Part shown: in pieces, positions 13,008 through 20,158 of the stretch
Position numbering within the stretch: the stretch's first letter is position 1
How the letters are laid out: each line of letters begins with the position of its first letter
Assembly: GCA_046758465.1 (NCBI GenBank)
Contig: JBHIAG010000028.1
Location: forward strand, 1 to 21,958
Source of the DNA: JBHIAG01 sp046758465
GTDB lineage: Bacteria; Acidobacteriota; Terriglobia; Acidiferrales; 2-02-FULL-67-57
DNA: 21,958 bases
Direction of reading: 5' to 3'
Made by a program: the position numbers and the translations under genes
The notes under the pieces: generated by a model
The model's database searches: none
What the model was told of the DNA's origin: nothing
What the model saw: the letters and a program-made list of their open reading frames with translations, nothing else

Positions 13008-13835
13008 TCAACGCAGGGGCTGGTAGTCAGCCCTCTTGAAGCGCGCGCGAAAGTCGTCGGCCTGGATTTCAACCTTGCGGCACATCTCGTGGAGGCGCGA
13101 GCGCATGCGATAGCCGATGCGCTCGGCGAGCTCCTCCTCACGCATCACGTGGCCACGTCCTGCACGTTCCCGACGTGGGGTGGCAGATGTATCGGGTACA
13201 TCGAGGTAGTTGGTGGTGATCAGCGTCGTGCGCTTGTGGCTGTAGCGCTGGTTGAGGATATAGCCGACCGTGTCCAAAACCCACAGCGAGGGTTTGATCG
13301 ACCCCAGGTCGTCCAGCAACAGCACCGGCGCGTTCAGGATGGGTTCGAGCACCTGCATCTCGGTGGTCTGCGCGACGGGGTTGTAGCTGGCCTGGATTTG
13401 TTTCAACAATTCCTGGTAGTCGCAAAAGAGGCACTCAAAACCCTTCTCCAGCAGCCGGCGCAGAATCGCCACTGCCAGGTGGGTCTTCCCCACCCCAGAC
13501 CTTCCCATGAACAGCAGCCCGGATTCCGCGTTCACGGGGTATTCTTCCGCGAATCGTTCTGCGAACAACTTTGCCTGCTGCACGCTTTTGTAGAAGTCCG
13601 GCTGCTCCCGGTAGATGATGGTGGCAAAACTGTGGAAGTCGCAGGACTGGTACTGCGGGGGGATGCGCGCCGCGTCGAGCAAGCGCTGCTGGCGTGCTCC
13701 GACCACACAGGAACAGCGCACCACGCGCCGCACCCCGGTTTCCTCCACCGGCTTCCAGCCCGTGCCGTCGCAGAGGGGACAGGTCTGTCCCGAAGCATCG
13801 GGATCGGGTAAACGGGTTTTTTCTGGCGCAGCCAT
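13008..13835 (-). CDS. DnaC/IstB-like AAA+ ATPase with Cys-rich N-terminus
   Basis: 275 residues from the ATG at 13835. The reading frame continues upstream into repeat DNA, so the real start is not certain. The N-terminus has CPLCDGTGW and RCSC (Cys19, 22, 41, 43), a likely zinc site. The ATPase core has Walker A GRSGVGKTHLA (111-121), Walker B VLLLDDLG (171-178), sensor TTNY (207-210) and arginines in ERIGYRMRSRLHEM (238-251). This is the DnaC-type helicase loader/IstB ATPase family. No transposase accompanies it, so a chromosomal replication or repair role is more likely than an IS21 helper. Two palindromes sit at its 5' end: CCCGAAGCATCGGG inside codons 11-17 (LPDPDASGQ) and the one at 13847-13866 just upstream of the start. 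Confidence 0.85.
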   Translation of the reverse strand: MAAPEKTRLPDPDASGQTCPLCDGTGWKPVEETGVRRVVRCSCVVGARQQRLLDAARIPPQYQSCDFHSFATIIYREQPDFYKSVQQAKLFAERFAEEYPVNAESGLLFMGRSGVGKTHLAVAILRRLLEKGFECLFCDYQELLKQIQASYNPVAQTTEMQVLEPILNAPVLLLDDLGSIKPSLWVLDTVGYILNQRYSHKRTTLITTNYLDVPDTSATPRRERAGRGHVMREEELAERIGYRMRSRLHEMCRKVEIQADDFRARFKRADYQPLR

Positions 13836-13846
13836 CTGGCCGCCTG

Positions 13847-13866
13847 CCTGCCTGTCCGCAGGCAGG
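13847..13866. repeat. CCTGCCTG/CAGGCAGG palindrome at the 5' end of the ATPase gene
   Basis: A perfect 8-bp stem around a TCCG loop, 12 bases upstream of the chosen ATG. It keeps the ATPase frame open (LPADRQAGG). It occupies the place where a ribosome-binding site would be expected, which makes the start uncertain. Confidence 0.65.
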
Positions 13867-13924
13867 GTGCCCGCAGGATAGTCGAAGCGCGCGGGATTGA
13901 CAACCCGCCGATTCACGCACACAC

Positions 13925-14036
13925 AGGTAGGGCAAGGCCCCGAAGCTTCGGGGTGCCTTGCCGTAGAGGATTCGCCTCGTGGCAGGGGACCCTTCGACCC
14001 TGCAGAGCGGGGGGCAAGCAAACCCCTGCCCTACCT
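13925..14036. repeat. Composite palindromic repeat, copy 2
   Basis: Outer arms AGGTAGGGCA (13925-13934) and TGCCCTACCT (14027-14036) are exact inverted copies. Inside are GGCAAGGC (13931-13938), CCCCGAAGCTTCGGGG (13938-13953) and GCCTTGCC (13955-13962). It fills the spacer between the aldolase/phosphatase stop and the ATPase gene. Confidence 0.75.
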
Positions 14037-14052
14037 GAGAATAGCTTGGCAG

Positions 14053-15177
14053 CTATTTGGCCGCAGCCACCTTGGCTTCGGCGCGCACCTGGAAGCGCTT
14101 GTCGAGCTCTTTCAGCTTCTCAATCACGCCGGTGTACTCGAGTTCAGTCATCGGCAGCATGGCCGGCCCGGAGAAGCCCTGGCGGCGCATCTCAATCGAC
14201 TTCTGGGCCACCTGGTCACGCACATGGTTCCAGAAGGGATGGGCAAAGGCGTCGACGGCTTCGGTGAGCTTGCCGCCCTGGATGCAGAAGCCCGCGCAGC
14301 TAATCACGGGTGGGCCGTCGAAGTAGCTGATGGTGGAGTTGAGCGGCACCGGCATGAGCGGCATCTGGTGGCTGCCGCGCATACAGCCGGCGACATAGTG
14401 GCCGATCGCGTACGGCGCCAGCACTTCCCCGGTGGCGGGGAAGTTCATCTGGGTGCGGACGAGCATGATGGGGTCGTCCTTGCCGGTGTAGCGGCCCGCG
14501 ATGTTGTGCAGGCGCGAGGTGGCCACAGCCACCGCCTGCTCGCCCGTCGCCCGCGACCAGATCGACTCCACCACGAAGCGCTCGTTGTCGCGCAGCAGCG
14601 CCGCGATGTCGTAGATCTCCTCCGGGGCGTTCAACGCGATGATGCGGTCGCCTTCGGTGTAGTTGACGTCCATGATCACGAACTTGAAGCCTTGGGCCAT
14701 CTTTGGCGACAGCATCAAGCCCGAACAGTTCATCACGTCGGCAAAGGCGAGATAGAGCGGCAGGCTGAAGGCGCCGGGGTCGGTCTTGTCGGCAGCAAAG
14801 AACAGGAAGGGCTCGCTCGGGCGCTCGTCGATTTCGAACTCGGCCACCGCCGGCCCCAGACCCCGGACGTTGCCCGAGAAGGCATCTTTCAACAAGTCCT
14901 GGCCGGCGCCGTAGAGCCCCTGCTCTTTGGCGACTTTCGTGCCCGCCTGGAAGGCGTCCCAAGCCAGCTTGTGGACCTGTTCGTCATCCAGGCCACGCCG
15001 ATGCGTCATTAGAATCGCCACGTCGTCTCCGGTGTGGCTGATGTAGGTGTCAATGAGCAAGCCGTGGCTCTTGTTCTGCACATACTCCCGCACCCGCTCA
15101 ATCAAGCGCTGCGAGGGCACCATATGGCCGCCCACCGAGCCCACGTCGGCCTTGATCGCCGTAACTGTAACCTTCAT
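14053..15177 (-). CDS. Bifunctional fructose-1,6-bisphosphate aldolase/phosphatase (archaeal type)
   Basis: 374 residues from the ATG at 15177, preceded by GGGGAGG six bases upstream. It condenses dihydroxyacetone phosphate with glyceraldehyde 3-phosphate and then removes the C1 phosphate, giving fructose 6-phosphate, a one-way gluconeogenic step. Metal-site residues at the N-terminus (KADVGSVGGH, Asp11 and His18; GDD, Asp51-Asp52) and AGQDLLKDAFSGNVRGLGPAVAE are conserved. The Schiff-base region is AGRYTGKDDPIM with Tyr230, Lys233 and Asp234, matching the Tyr-x-x-Lys arrangement of characterised archaeal enzymes. MRGSHQMPLMPV and YFDGPPVISC follow as expected. The family is common in archaea and deep-branching bacteria. 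It stands alone here; neither adjacent gene is glycolytic. Confidence 0.93.
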   Translation of the reverse strand: MKVTVTAIKADVGSVGGHMVPSQRLIERVREYVQNKSHGLLIDTYISHTGDDVAILMTHRRGLDDEQVHKLAWDAFQAGTKVAKEQGLYGAGQDLLKDAFSGNVRGLGPAVAEFEIDERPSEPFLFFAADKTDPGAFSLPLYLAFADVMNCSGLMLSPKMAQGFKFVIMDVNYTEGDRIIALNAPEEIYDIAALLRDNERFVVESIWSRATGEQAVAVATSRLHNIAGRYTGKDDPIMLVRTQMNFPATGEVLAPYAIGHYVAGCMRGSHQMPLMPVPLNSTISYFDGPPVISCAGFCIQGGKLTEAVDAFAHPFWNHVRDQVAQKSIEMRRQGFSGPAMLPMTELEYTGVIEKLKELDKRFQVRAEAKVAAAK

Positions 15178-15717
15178 GGAAACCTCCCCTAGAAACTCCC
15201 TCTTAGTGATTCAGCAACATGGAAGAGGGAAACGCGCGTCCCACACAATCGCCTTGCCCGAGTAGTATACAGGGAACGCTCCGCTCCTGGCTAGCCCATG
15301 TGCTCGTCCACCCCATGAGTGACACTGTGCTGGCTGGCTCGCTGCGGCCGACCCCGGAGGAGGGAGGGTGTAGGAACCCGAGCCCGATAACTCGTTTATA
15401 CGCAATGCGTTAGCAAAAATAAACTAGTTTCCCGCCATGTTTCTCTCATGTTTCTCCTCAACTTCCTTCCAGCCCTCCTTTCCCCGCCAGCCTAGCCGAT
15501 TTCCTCCGGTCAGTCTAATAACCGTGAACATGATGAACACGATGAACTTTTTGAGAAACTTTCCCGAAATGGAACCGGCCCGGGGGCACTTAACAAAAAT
15601 CACATCGAGCCCCCAGGCCTGTCCTGAGCGGAGTCGAAGGGCTCCTGCCTGGGGGAAGACGGGCCGCCGCCCCCGGGCCACACCCGCTAGTCACTGGTCG
15701 CCGGTCACGGGTCGGAT
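15178..15717. other. Gene-free region of 540 bases
   Basis: No gene is supported. It holds the leader of the aldolase/phosphatase gene (a TATACT at 15264-15269 on the minus strand could be its -10, without a clear -35), a short tandem GAACAYGAT repeat (15527-15548) and the nested repeat at 15607-15654. I looked for tRNA and other known RNA genes and saw none. Confidence 0.55.
15607..15654. repeat. C5AGGC hairpin with a second repeat in its loop
   Basis: CCCCCAGGC (15610-15618) and GCCTGGGGG (15646-15654) are the same arms as the hairpin at 4919-4940, but the 4-base loop is replaced by 27 bases containing CCTGAGCGGAGTCGAAGG. That inner sequence is a recognisable dispersed repeat type. Confidence 0.65.
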
Positions 15718-16137
15718 TCAGGCTTTGGCTTTTTCCTTCCCTTTGGGGCTGGCGGGCGGGGCAAAGCGCGGCCCCACGCGCACCAGGGCGGTACGGAAGC
15801 GCTCCTGCTGGGCGCGGTCGCGCATCCGTTCGAGCTCGGCCTGCACGAATTCGCCGAACTCCTCCATCTCGGCCTGCATCTCGGCCATTTTGTCGCGCAT
15901 ATTCAGGATGACCTCGATGCCGGCCAGGTTGACGCCCAGGGCGCGCGTCAGGTTCAAGATGACTTCCAGGCGCTCCAAGTCTTCGTCGGTGTAGAGGCGG
16001 GTGTTGCCCTCCGAACGCGAGGGCATCAGCAGACCTTCGCGCTCGTAGAGGCGGAGCGTCTGGGGATGGAGCGCATACTTCTCGGCCACCGCACTGATCA
16101 TATAGCCGACTTTGGCTGGCTTCTTTTTTCTCGCCAT
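15718..16137 (-). CDS. hspR: HspR-like MerR-family heat-shock repressor
   Basis: 139 residues from the ATG at 16137. The MerR winged helix-turn-helix is clear: MISAVAEKYALHPQTLRLYEREGLLMPSRSEGNTRLYTDEDLERLEVI (about 13-60), followed by LTRALGVNLAGIEVIL and a coiled-coil dimer helix (MRDKMAEMQAEMEEFGEFVQAELERMRD). A Pro/Lys-rich tail ends it. HspR represses dnaK operons and senses free DnaK. Its place 29 bases after dnaJ, downstream of dnaK on the same strand, supports this identification over other MerR proteins. It has no strong ribosome-binding site, so expression probably depends on the upstream genes. A degenerate HAIR-like site lies in the dnaK leader. Confidence 0.85.
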   Translation of the reverse strand: MARKKKPAKVGYMISAVAEKYALHPQTLRLYEREGLLMPSRSEGNTRLYTDEDLERLEVILNLTRALGVNLAGIEVILNMRDKMAEMQAEMEEFGEFVQAELERMRDRAQQERFRTALVRVGPRFAPPASPKGKEKAKA

Positions 16138-16166
16138 GGCGGCTGTTTTTCGTCCCCCCAGCTCGC

Positions 16167-17309
16167 TTAGCGGGCGGCGCGGGCGTAGATGTCGGCGCGC
16201 GGGTTTTCCCGCTCGAGCTTGGAGAAGTCGCGCAGCATCTGCTTTTGCCGCTCGTCCATCACCCGCGGGAGCATGATCCGGACTTCAACAATGTGGTCGC
16301 CGCGGCGGCCGCTGCGCGCCGACGGCGCCCCCTTCTCCCGCATCCGGAGCCGCTGGCCGCTCTGGGTGCCGGGCGGAACCTTCAGTGCCGAGCGGCCGTC
16401 CACGGTGGGGACCTCGATCCTGGCACCCAGAGCCGCCTCGCTGACGGTAATGGGGACCACGGTGAAGATGTCGTCACCCCGGCGCTCAAAGTAGTTGTGG
16501 GGCCGCACGCAGATGACGATGTAGAAGTCGCCCGCCGGGCCGCCCTGGGAGCCGGCGTTGCCCTTGCCCGCTACCCGCACCCGCGCGCCGTCGCTCACCC
16601 CCGCGGGAATGCGCACGTCGATCGTCTCCATGCGGCTGAGGCGCCCTTCGCCGCCACAGTGGCGGCAGATGGTGCGCGTGCGACCCTGGCCATGGCAGCG
16701 CGCGCAGGTCAACTCGAAGCGCATCCGACCTGTCTGCTGCTGGACGCGCCCCGAGCCGCCGCAGGCCGGGCAGGTGGCCGGGCTGCCGGTGGTGCCGGAG
16801 CCGCCGCAGCGCGAGCAGGCGTCGAGGCGCGAGACCCTGATCTTCTTCACCGTCCCGCGAATCGACTCCCAGAAACCAATCTCGATCCCGTATTCGAGGT
16901 CGCTGCCGCGCTCCGGGCCCGGGGGCTCTTCGCCGGCACCGCCGCCGCTGGCGAAGCGGGAGAAGAAGTCGGAAAAGATGTCGCGGAAGCTGGTGCCGCG
17001 GCCAGCACCAAAATCCGAGAAATCGAAGCCGGTAAAGTCAAAGCCCTCGGCCCGTATGGGGCCCCCGGGCGGAACCCGGTCGGAGTAGAAGCCGTACTGG
17101 TCGTAGACCTTGCGCTTCTTGGGGTCACCCAGGACATCATAGGCTTGCTGAATGCGCTTGAACTTCTCTTCGGCCGCCTTGTCGCCGGGGTTGACGTCGG
17201 GGTGGTGCTTGCGGGCCAGCCGCCGGTAAGCCTTGCGAATCTCCTCGACTGAGGCGTTCCGCTTAACGCCCAGGGTTTCGTAATAGTCGACTTTGGTGGC
17301 AGTAGGCAT
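16167..17309 (-). CDS. dnaJ: DnaJ-type co-chaperone (Hsp40)
   Basis: 380 residues from the ATG at 17309; no ribosome-binding site is visible. The J domain (about 6-70) has the DnaK-stimulating HPD at 36-38 (KHHPDVNPGD). A Gly/Phe-rich linker follows (GFDFTGFDFSDFGAGRG). Four zinc motifs are present: CSRCGGSG, CPACGGSG, CARCHGQG and CRHCGGEG. The C-terminal substrate-binding domains include IDVRIPAGVSDGARVRVAGKGNAG and VPITVSEAALGARIEVPTVDG. This is a complete class I DnaJ that delivers unfolded clients to DnaK. It is separated from dnaK by about 750 bases holding two small ORFs and a repeat; grpE, often found in this place, is missing. Its leader contains two copies of TATTGGTTGA (17316-17341). 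Confidence 0.94.
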   Translation of the reverse strand: MPTATKVDYYETLGVKRNASVEEIRKAYRRLARKHHPDVNPGDKAAEEKFKRIQQAYDVLGDPKKRKVYDQYGFYSDRVPPGGPIRAEGFDFTGFDFSDFGAGRGTSFRDIFSDFFSRFASGGGAGEEPPGPERGSDLEYGIEIGFWESIRGTVKKIRVSRLDACSRCGGSGTTGSPATCPACGGSGRVQQQTGRMRFELTCARCHGQGRTRTICRHCGGEGRLSRMETIDVRIPAGVSDGARVRVAGKGNAGSQGGPAGDFYIVICVRPHNYFERRGDDIFTVVPITVSEAALGARIEVPTVDGRSALKVPPGTQSGQRLRMREKGAPSARSGRRGDHIVEVRIMLPRVMDERQKQMLRDFSKLERENPRADIYARAAR

Positions 17310-17314
17310 AGGGT

Positions 17315-17605
17315 TTATTGGTTGATTGGTCTATTGGTTGACTGGCTCGCGCGGGCGCTATTTTTCCGCTTTTGTAAGTAGCGTATGTAGCCGTTGAGGA
17401 GCTTCGCTCCGCTTTCCACACGAACCTCATAGCTCTTGAACTCTGGGGCCTTCAGGTAACCGTTGTCGGCAGCCACCTGCAAATGGTCTAACAGCTCGAA
17501 CAGTGACCCGCGGGCCATTCGGCAGGCCTGGATCGTCTCCCGATAGTGAAAGCGGTCAAACCTTTCGGCAAGATTGGCTGTAGTCGAGCGCGCCGCCCGA
17601 ATCAT
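17315..17605 (-). CDS. Four-helix-bundle (23S rRNA intervening-sequence type) protein, N-terminally truncated
   Basis: 96 residues from the ATG at 17605. IRAARSTTANLAERFDRF corresponds to the IRRAAVSIPSNIAEG helix of this family, and LFELLDHLQVAADNGYL and SGAKLLNGYIRYLQKRK match its last two helices. Intact members have about 40 more residues at the N-terminus, including a V/AWQ motif. Here an in-frame TAA sits directly before the ATG and no first helix is seen, so the gene is probably a remnant. Its last codons are made from the TTGGTTGA short repeat. The position between dnaK and dnaJ suggests insertion into the heat-shock cluster; the family's function is unknown. Confidence 0.6.
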   Translation of the reverse strand: MIRAARSTTANLAERFDRFHYRETIQACRMARGSLFELLDHLQVAADNGYLKAPEFKSYEVRVESGAKLLNGYIRYLQKRKNSARASQSTNRPINQ

Positions 17606-17639
17606 TTAGTCGCCCAACCGTTAGTAGTGTCCTAATTTC

Positions 17640-17695
17640 GTTCACCCCAGCGGCTCCCGCCGCTGGGCCCCGTGGCAGGAACCACGGGGTTGAAC
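17640..17695. repeat. Double-hairpin REP element
   Basis: Two adjacent perfect 8-bp stems with 6-base loops: CCCAGCGG-ctcccg-CCGCTGGG (17646-17667) and CCCCGTGG-caggaa-CCACGGGG (17668-17689). The pair is framed by GTTCA and TGAAC. Confidence 0.75.
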
Positions 17696-17760
17696 TTCTC
17701 CGCCTGCTGAGCCTGCTCGCGTGCCTACATCAGTGCTTTCTATCGCTGGTTTCTCGCCAC

Positions 17761-18012
17761 TCACTCGGCATGCCTCTTGTTCGCCCTGTCCAACAGGCCA
17801 TCAAAATCCTTGAGATAACTTTCGACATTGTTGTCGTGACAGATAACCCGCGCTCTAGCAGGCTGCTGCAAGAATTTGACCTCCTCTTGGGGGAACTTGA
17901 CACTGAACACAGTCTCGTCCGGGAAGCACTGTATCCATGCCTGGTCCGGGTATTTATTTAGAGGAACTTCAACCTCGCATCCTCCGCCGGGAAGCTGCCG
18001 CACCGACATAGG
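17761..18012 (-). CDS. Hypothetical protein, 83 residues, downstream of dnaK
   Basis: I do not recognise a family. From the ATG at 18012, preceded by AGAGGATAG, it reads MSVRQLPGGGCEVEVPLNKY, then PDQAWIQCFPDETVFSVKFP and an amphipathic helical end VESYLKDFDGLLDRANKRHAE. The predicted pattern is several beta strands followed by a helix, with three Cys or His candidates but no clear metal motif. The frame is open farther upstream into the dnaK gene, but only as antisense-like low-complexity sequence. It starts 43 bases after the dnaK stop, so it is probably read from the dnaK promoter, and it occupies the place where grpE would be expected. It is too short and too different to be GrpE. Confidence 0.55.
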   Translation of the reverse strand, partial: PMSVRQLPGGGCEVEVPLNKYPDQAWIQCFPDETVFSVKFPQEEVKFLQQPARARVICHDNNVESYLKDFDGLLDRANKRHAE

Positions 18013-18055
18013 ATCGTCTATCCTCTTGATCTGTAGCGTTTCTATCGCCCACCCG

Positions 18056-19990
18056 CTAGTTGGGCTTTTTCTCATCGACGTCCACGTACTCGGCGTCGAT
18101 GACCTCGCCTTCCTTGCCTTCCTTGCCCTCCTTGGCCTTGGCGTCACCCTTGCGGGCACCGGCGGGTTGTTCCTCGGCAGCGCGGGCGGCGCTGGCCTTC
18201 TGGTACATGGCCTCAGCCACGCGGTGGCTGGCCTGGGTCAGAGCGTCGTGGGCGGTGTTCAGGCGATCGAGGCCGCCCTCGTTCAGGGCCTTGCGGGCGT
18301 CGGCGAGCGCCGATTCGGTCTGCTGGATGTCGGCCTCGCCCAACTTCTCGCGGTTTTCCCGCAGCAGCTTCTCCACCGAGTACATGAGGGTGTCAAGGCG
18401 GTTGCGGGCCTCGGCTTCTGAGAAGCGCCGCCGGTCCTCCTCGGCGTGGGCTTCGGCATCTTTCTGCATCTGCTCGACCTCTTCTTTCGCCAGGCCGGAG
18501 GAAGCCGTGATGGTGATCTTCTGTTCGCGGTTGGTAGCCAGGTCTTTGGCCGAGACGTTGAGGATGCCGTTGGCGTCGATGTCGAAGGTCACTTCCACCT
18601 GGGGGACGCCCCGCGGGGCTGAGGGGATGCCAACCAGGTGGAACTTGCCGAGGGTGCGGTTGCCATGCGCCATCGGCCGCTCACCTTGCAGCACGTGAAT
18701 CTCGACCGAGGTCTGGTTGTCGGAAGCGGTCGAGAAGATTTCGCTCTTGCGGGTGGGGATGGTGGTGTTGCGGGGGATGAGGGGGGTAGCGACGCTGCCC
18801 AGCGTCTCGATGCCGAGCGTGAGTGGGGTGACGTCGAGCAGCAGCACGTCTTTGACCTCGCCCCCCAGCACGCCTGCCTGCACGGCCGCGCCCACGGCGA
18901 CGACTTCGTCCGGGTTGACGCCCTTGTGGGGGTCTTTAGCGAACAGCTCGCGCACAATCTGCTGCACGCGAGGGATGCGCGTCGAGCCGCCCACCAGCAC
19001 CACCTCCTGGATCTGCTCGGGCTTCAGGGCGGCATCTTCCAGCGCCTGCTTGCAGGGGCCGGCGGTGCGCTGGAGAATGTGCTCCATCAACTGCTCGAGC
19101 TTCGAGCGGGTGAGCTTCATTTGCAGGTGCTTGGGGCCGGTCTGGTCGGCGGTGACGAAGGGGAGGTTGATTTCGGTTTCGGCGAGCTGCGAGAGTTCGC
19201 ACTTGGCTTTCTCGGCAGCTTCCTTGAGCCGCTGCAACGCCATGCGATCCTTGGAGAGGTCAATGCCCTGGTCCTTCCTGAACTCGCTGACAATCCAGTC
19301 GATGACGGCCTGGTCGATGTCATCGCCGCCCAGGTGAGTGTCGCCGCTGGTGGCCTTGACCTCGACGACCCCCTCGCTCACTTCCAGGATGGAGATGTCG
19401 AAGGTGCCACCGCCGAAATCGTAGACCGCGATGACTTCGTCCTTCTTGCGATCGAGCCCATAGGCGAGGGCGGCGGCGGTAGGCTCGTTGATGATGCGCA
19501 CGACTTCCAGGCCGGCGACCTGGCCAGCGTCCTTGGTGGCTTGGCGCTGGCTGTCGTTGAAGTAGGCGGGCGTGGTGATCACCGCCTTCTCGACTTTCTC
19601 GCCCAGGTAGTCCTCGGCGGCCTGGCGGAGCTTCTGGAGAATCATGGCCGAGATTTCCGGCGGCGAGTACTGCTTGTTCATCACCTCGACGCGGGCATCG
19701 CCGTTGGCCGCGCGGACGACTTTGAAGGGGACCATCTTGATTTCTGTGTCCACCTCGTTGTAGCGGCGGCCCATAAAGCGCTTGATGGAATAGACGGTGT
19801 TATCGGGGTTGGTCACGGCCTGGCGCTTGGCCACCTGGCCCACCAGCCGCTCGCCGGACTTGGTGAAGCCCACGACCGAGGGGGTCAGGCGGCTTCCTTC
19901 TTGATTAGAGATAATAGTCGGCTCGCCCGCCGTCATTACCGCGACGACAGAATTGGTGGTGCCGAGGTCAATTCCGATGATTTTAGGCAT
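18056..19990 (-). CDS. dnaK: Chaperone DnaK (Hsp70)
   Basis: 644 residues, full length. The nucleotide-binding domain has IGIDLGTTNSVVAV (about 4-17), IINEPTAAALAYG, VYDFGGGTFDISI and VVLVGGSTRIPRVQ. The substrate-binding domain starts after VLLLDVTPLTLGIET and includes NTTIPTRKSEIFSTASDNQTSVEIHVLQGER. A helical lid and a charged C-terminal tail (AEYVDVDEKKPN) close it; this end resembles the usual EEVD/KD-type tail. The ATG at 19990 is preceded by GGGAG. It refolds proteins with DnaJ and a GrpE exchange factor; no grpE is in the window. A good promoter lies 80-105 bases upstream. Confidence 0.97.
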   Translation of the reverse strand: MPKIIGIDLGTTNSVVAVMTAGEPTIISNQEGSRLTPSVVGFTKSGERLVGQVAKRQAVTNPDNTVYSIKRFMGRRYNEVDTEIKMVPFKVVRAANGDARVEVMNKQYSPPEISAMILQKLRQAAEDYLGEKVEKAVITTPAYFNDSQRQATKDAGQVAGLEVVRIINEPTAAALAYGLDRKKDEVIAVYDFGGGTFDISILEVSEGVVEVKATSGDTHLGGDDIDQAVIDWIVSEFRKDQGIDLSKDRMALQRLKEAAEKAKCELSQLAETEINLPFVTADQTGPKHLQMKLTRSKLEQLMEHILQRTAGPCKQALEDAALKPEQIQEVVLVGGSTRIPRVQQIVRELFAKDPHKGVNPDEVVAVGAAVQAGVLGGEVKDVLLLDVTPLTLGIETLGSVATPLIPRNTTIPTRKSEIFSTASDNQTSVEIHVLQGERPMAHGNRTLGKFHLVGIPSAPRGVPQVEVTFDIDANGILNVSAKDLATNREQKITITASSGLAKEEVEQMQKDAEAHAEEDRRRFSEAEARNRLDTLMYSVEKLLRENREKLGEADIQQTESALADARKALNEGGLDRLNTAHDALTQASHRVAEAMYQKASAARAAEEQPAGARKGDAKAKEGKEGKEGEVIDAEYVDVDEKKPN

Positions 19991-20024
19991 TGTGGCAATC
20001 TCCCGTAATCTATTGCAAAAACAC

Positions 20025-20061
20025 GAGTTACTCTAAACTCCTCGCACTCGATATTAGCGAG
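20025..20061 (-). promoter_or_regulatory. Candidate HspR (HAIR-like) operator in the dnaK leader
   Basis: GAGT-N8-ACTC (20025-20040) is followed by CTCGC-N11-GCGAG (20041-20061). The first resembles the HAIR half-sites (CTTGAGT-N7-ACTCAAG), but spacing is one base longer and the outer positions do not match. The second covers the predicted start point. The link to the hspR gene in this cluster is inference. Confidence 0.35.
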
Positions 20062-20066
20062 CAGCT

Positions 20067-20095
20067 ATGATACTATCTGAGCCTATCTTTGTCAA
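20067..20095 (-). promoter_or_regulatory. Sigma-70-type promoter of the dnaK cluster
   Basis: On the minus strand TTGACA (20095-20090), a 17-base spacer and TATCAT (20072-20067). The predicted start is near 20060, about 70 bases before the dnaK ATG. A vegetative-type promoter with a downstream operator fits HspR-type repression. Confidence 0.7.
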
Positions 20096-20158
20096 GAGCC
20101 TGGTTCTTTACAAACTCTACGCAAAGCGGCAAAATCGGACTCACGAGGTGGTGGGGCT

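Noticed and set aside
15290..15410. Possible structured RNA upstream of the aldolase/phosphatase gene
   Set aside because: I compared it with tRNA, SRP RNA, tmRNA, RNase P and 6S features from memory and found no convincing match.
15424..15681. 85-residue minus-strand frame in the 540-base spacer
   Set aside because: Part of it (ALRLRSGQAWG) is repeat-derived and the rest comes from short tandem repeats; no ribosome-binding site.
18638..20008. 456-residue plus-strand open frame opposite dnaK
   Set aside because: Known type of spurious frame antisense to Hsp70 genes; no independent support.
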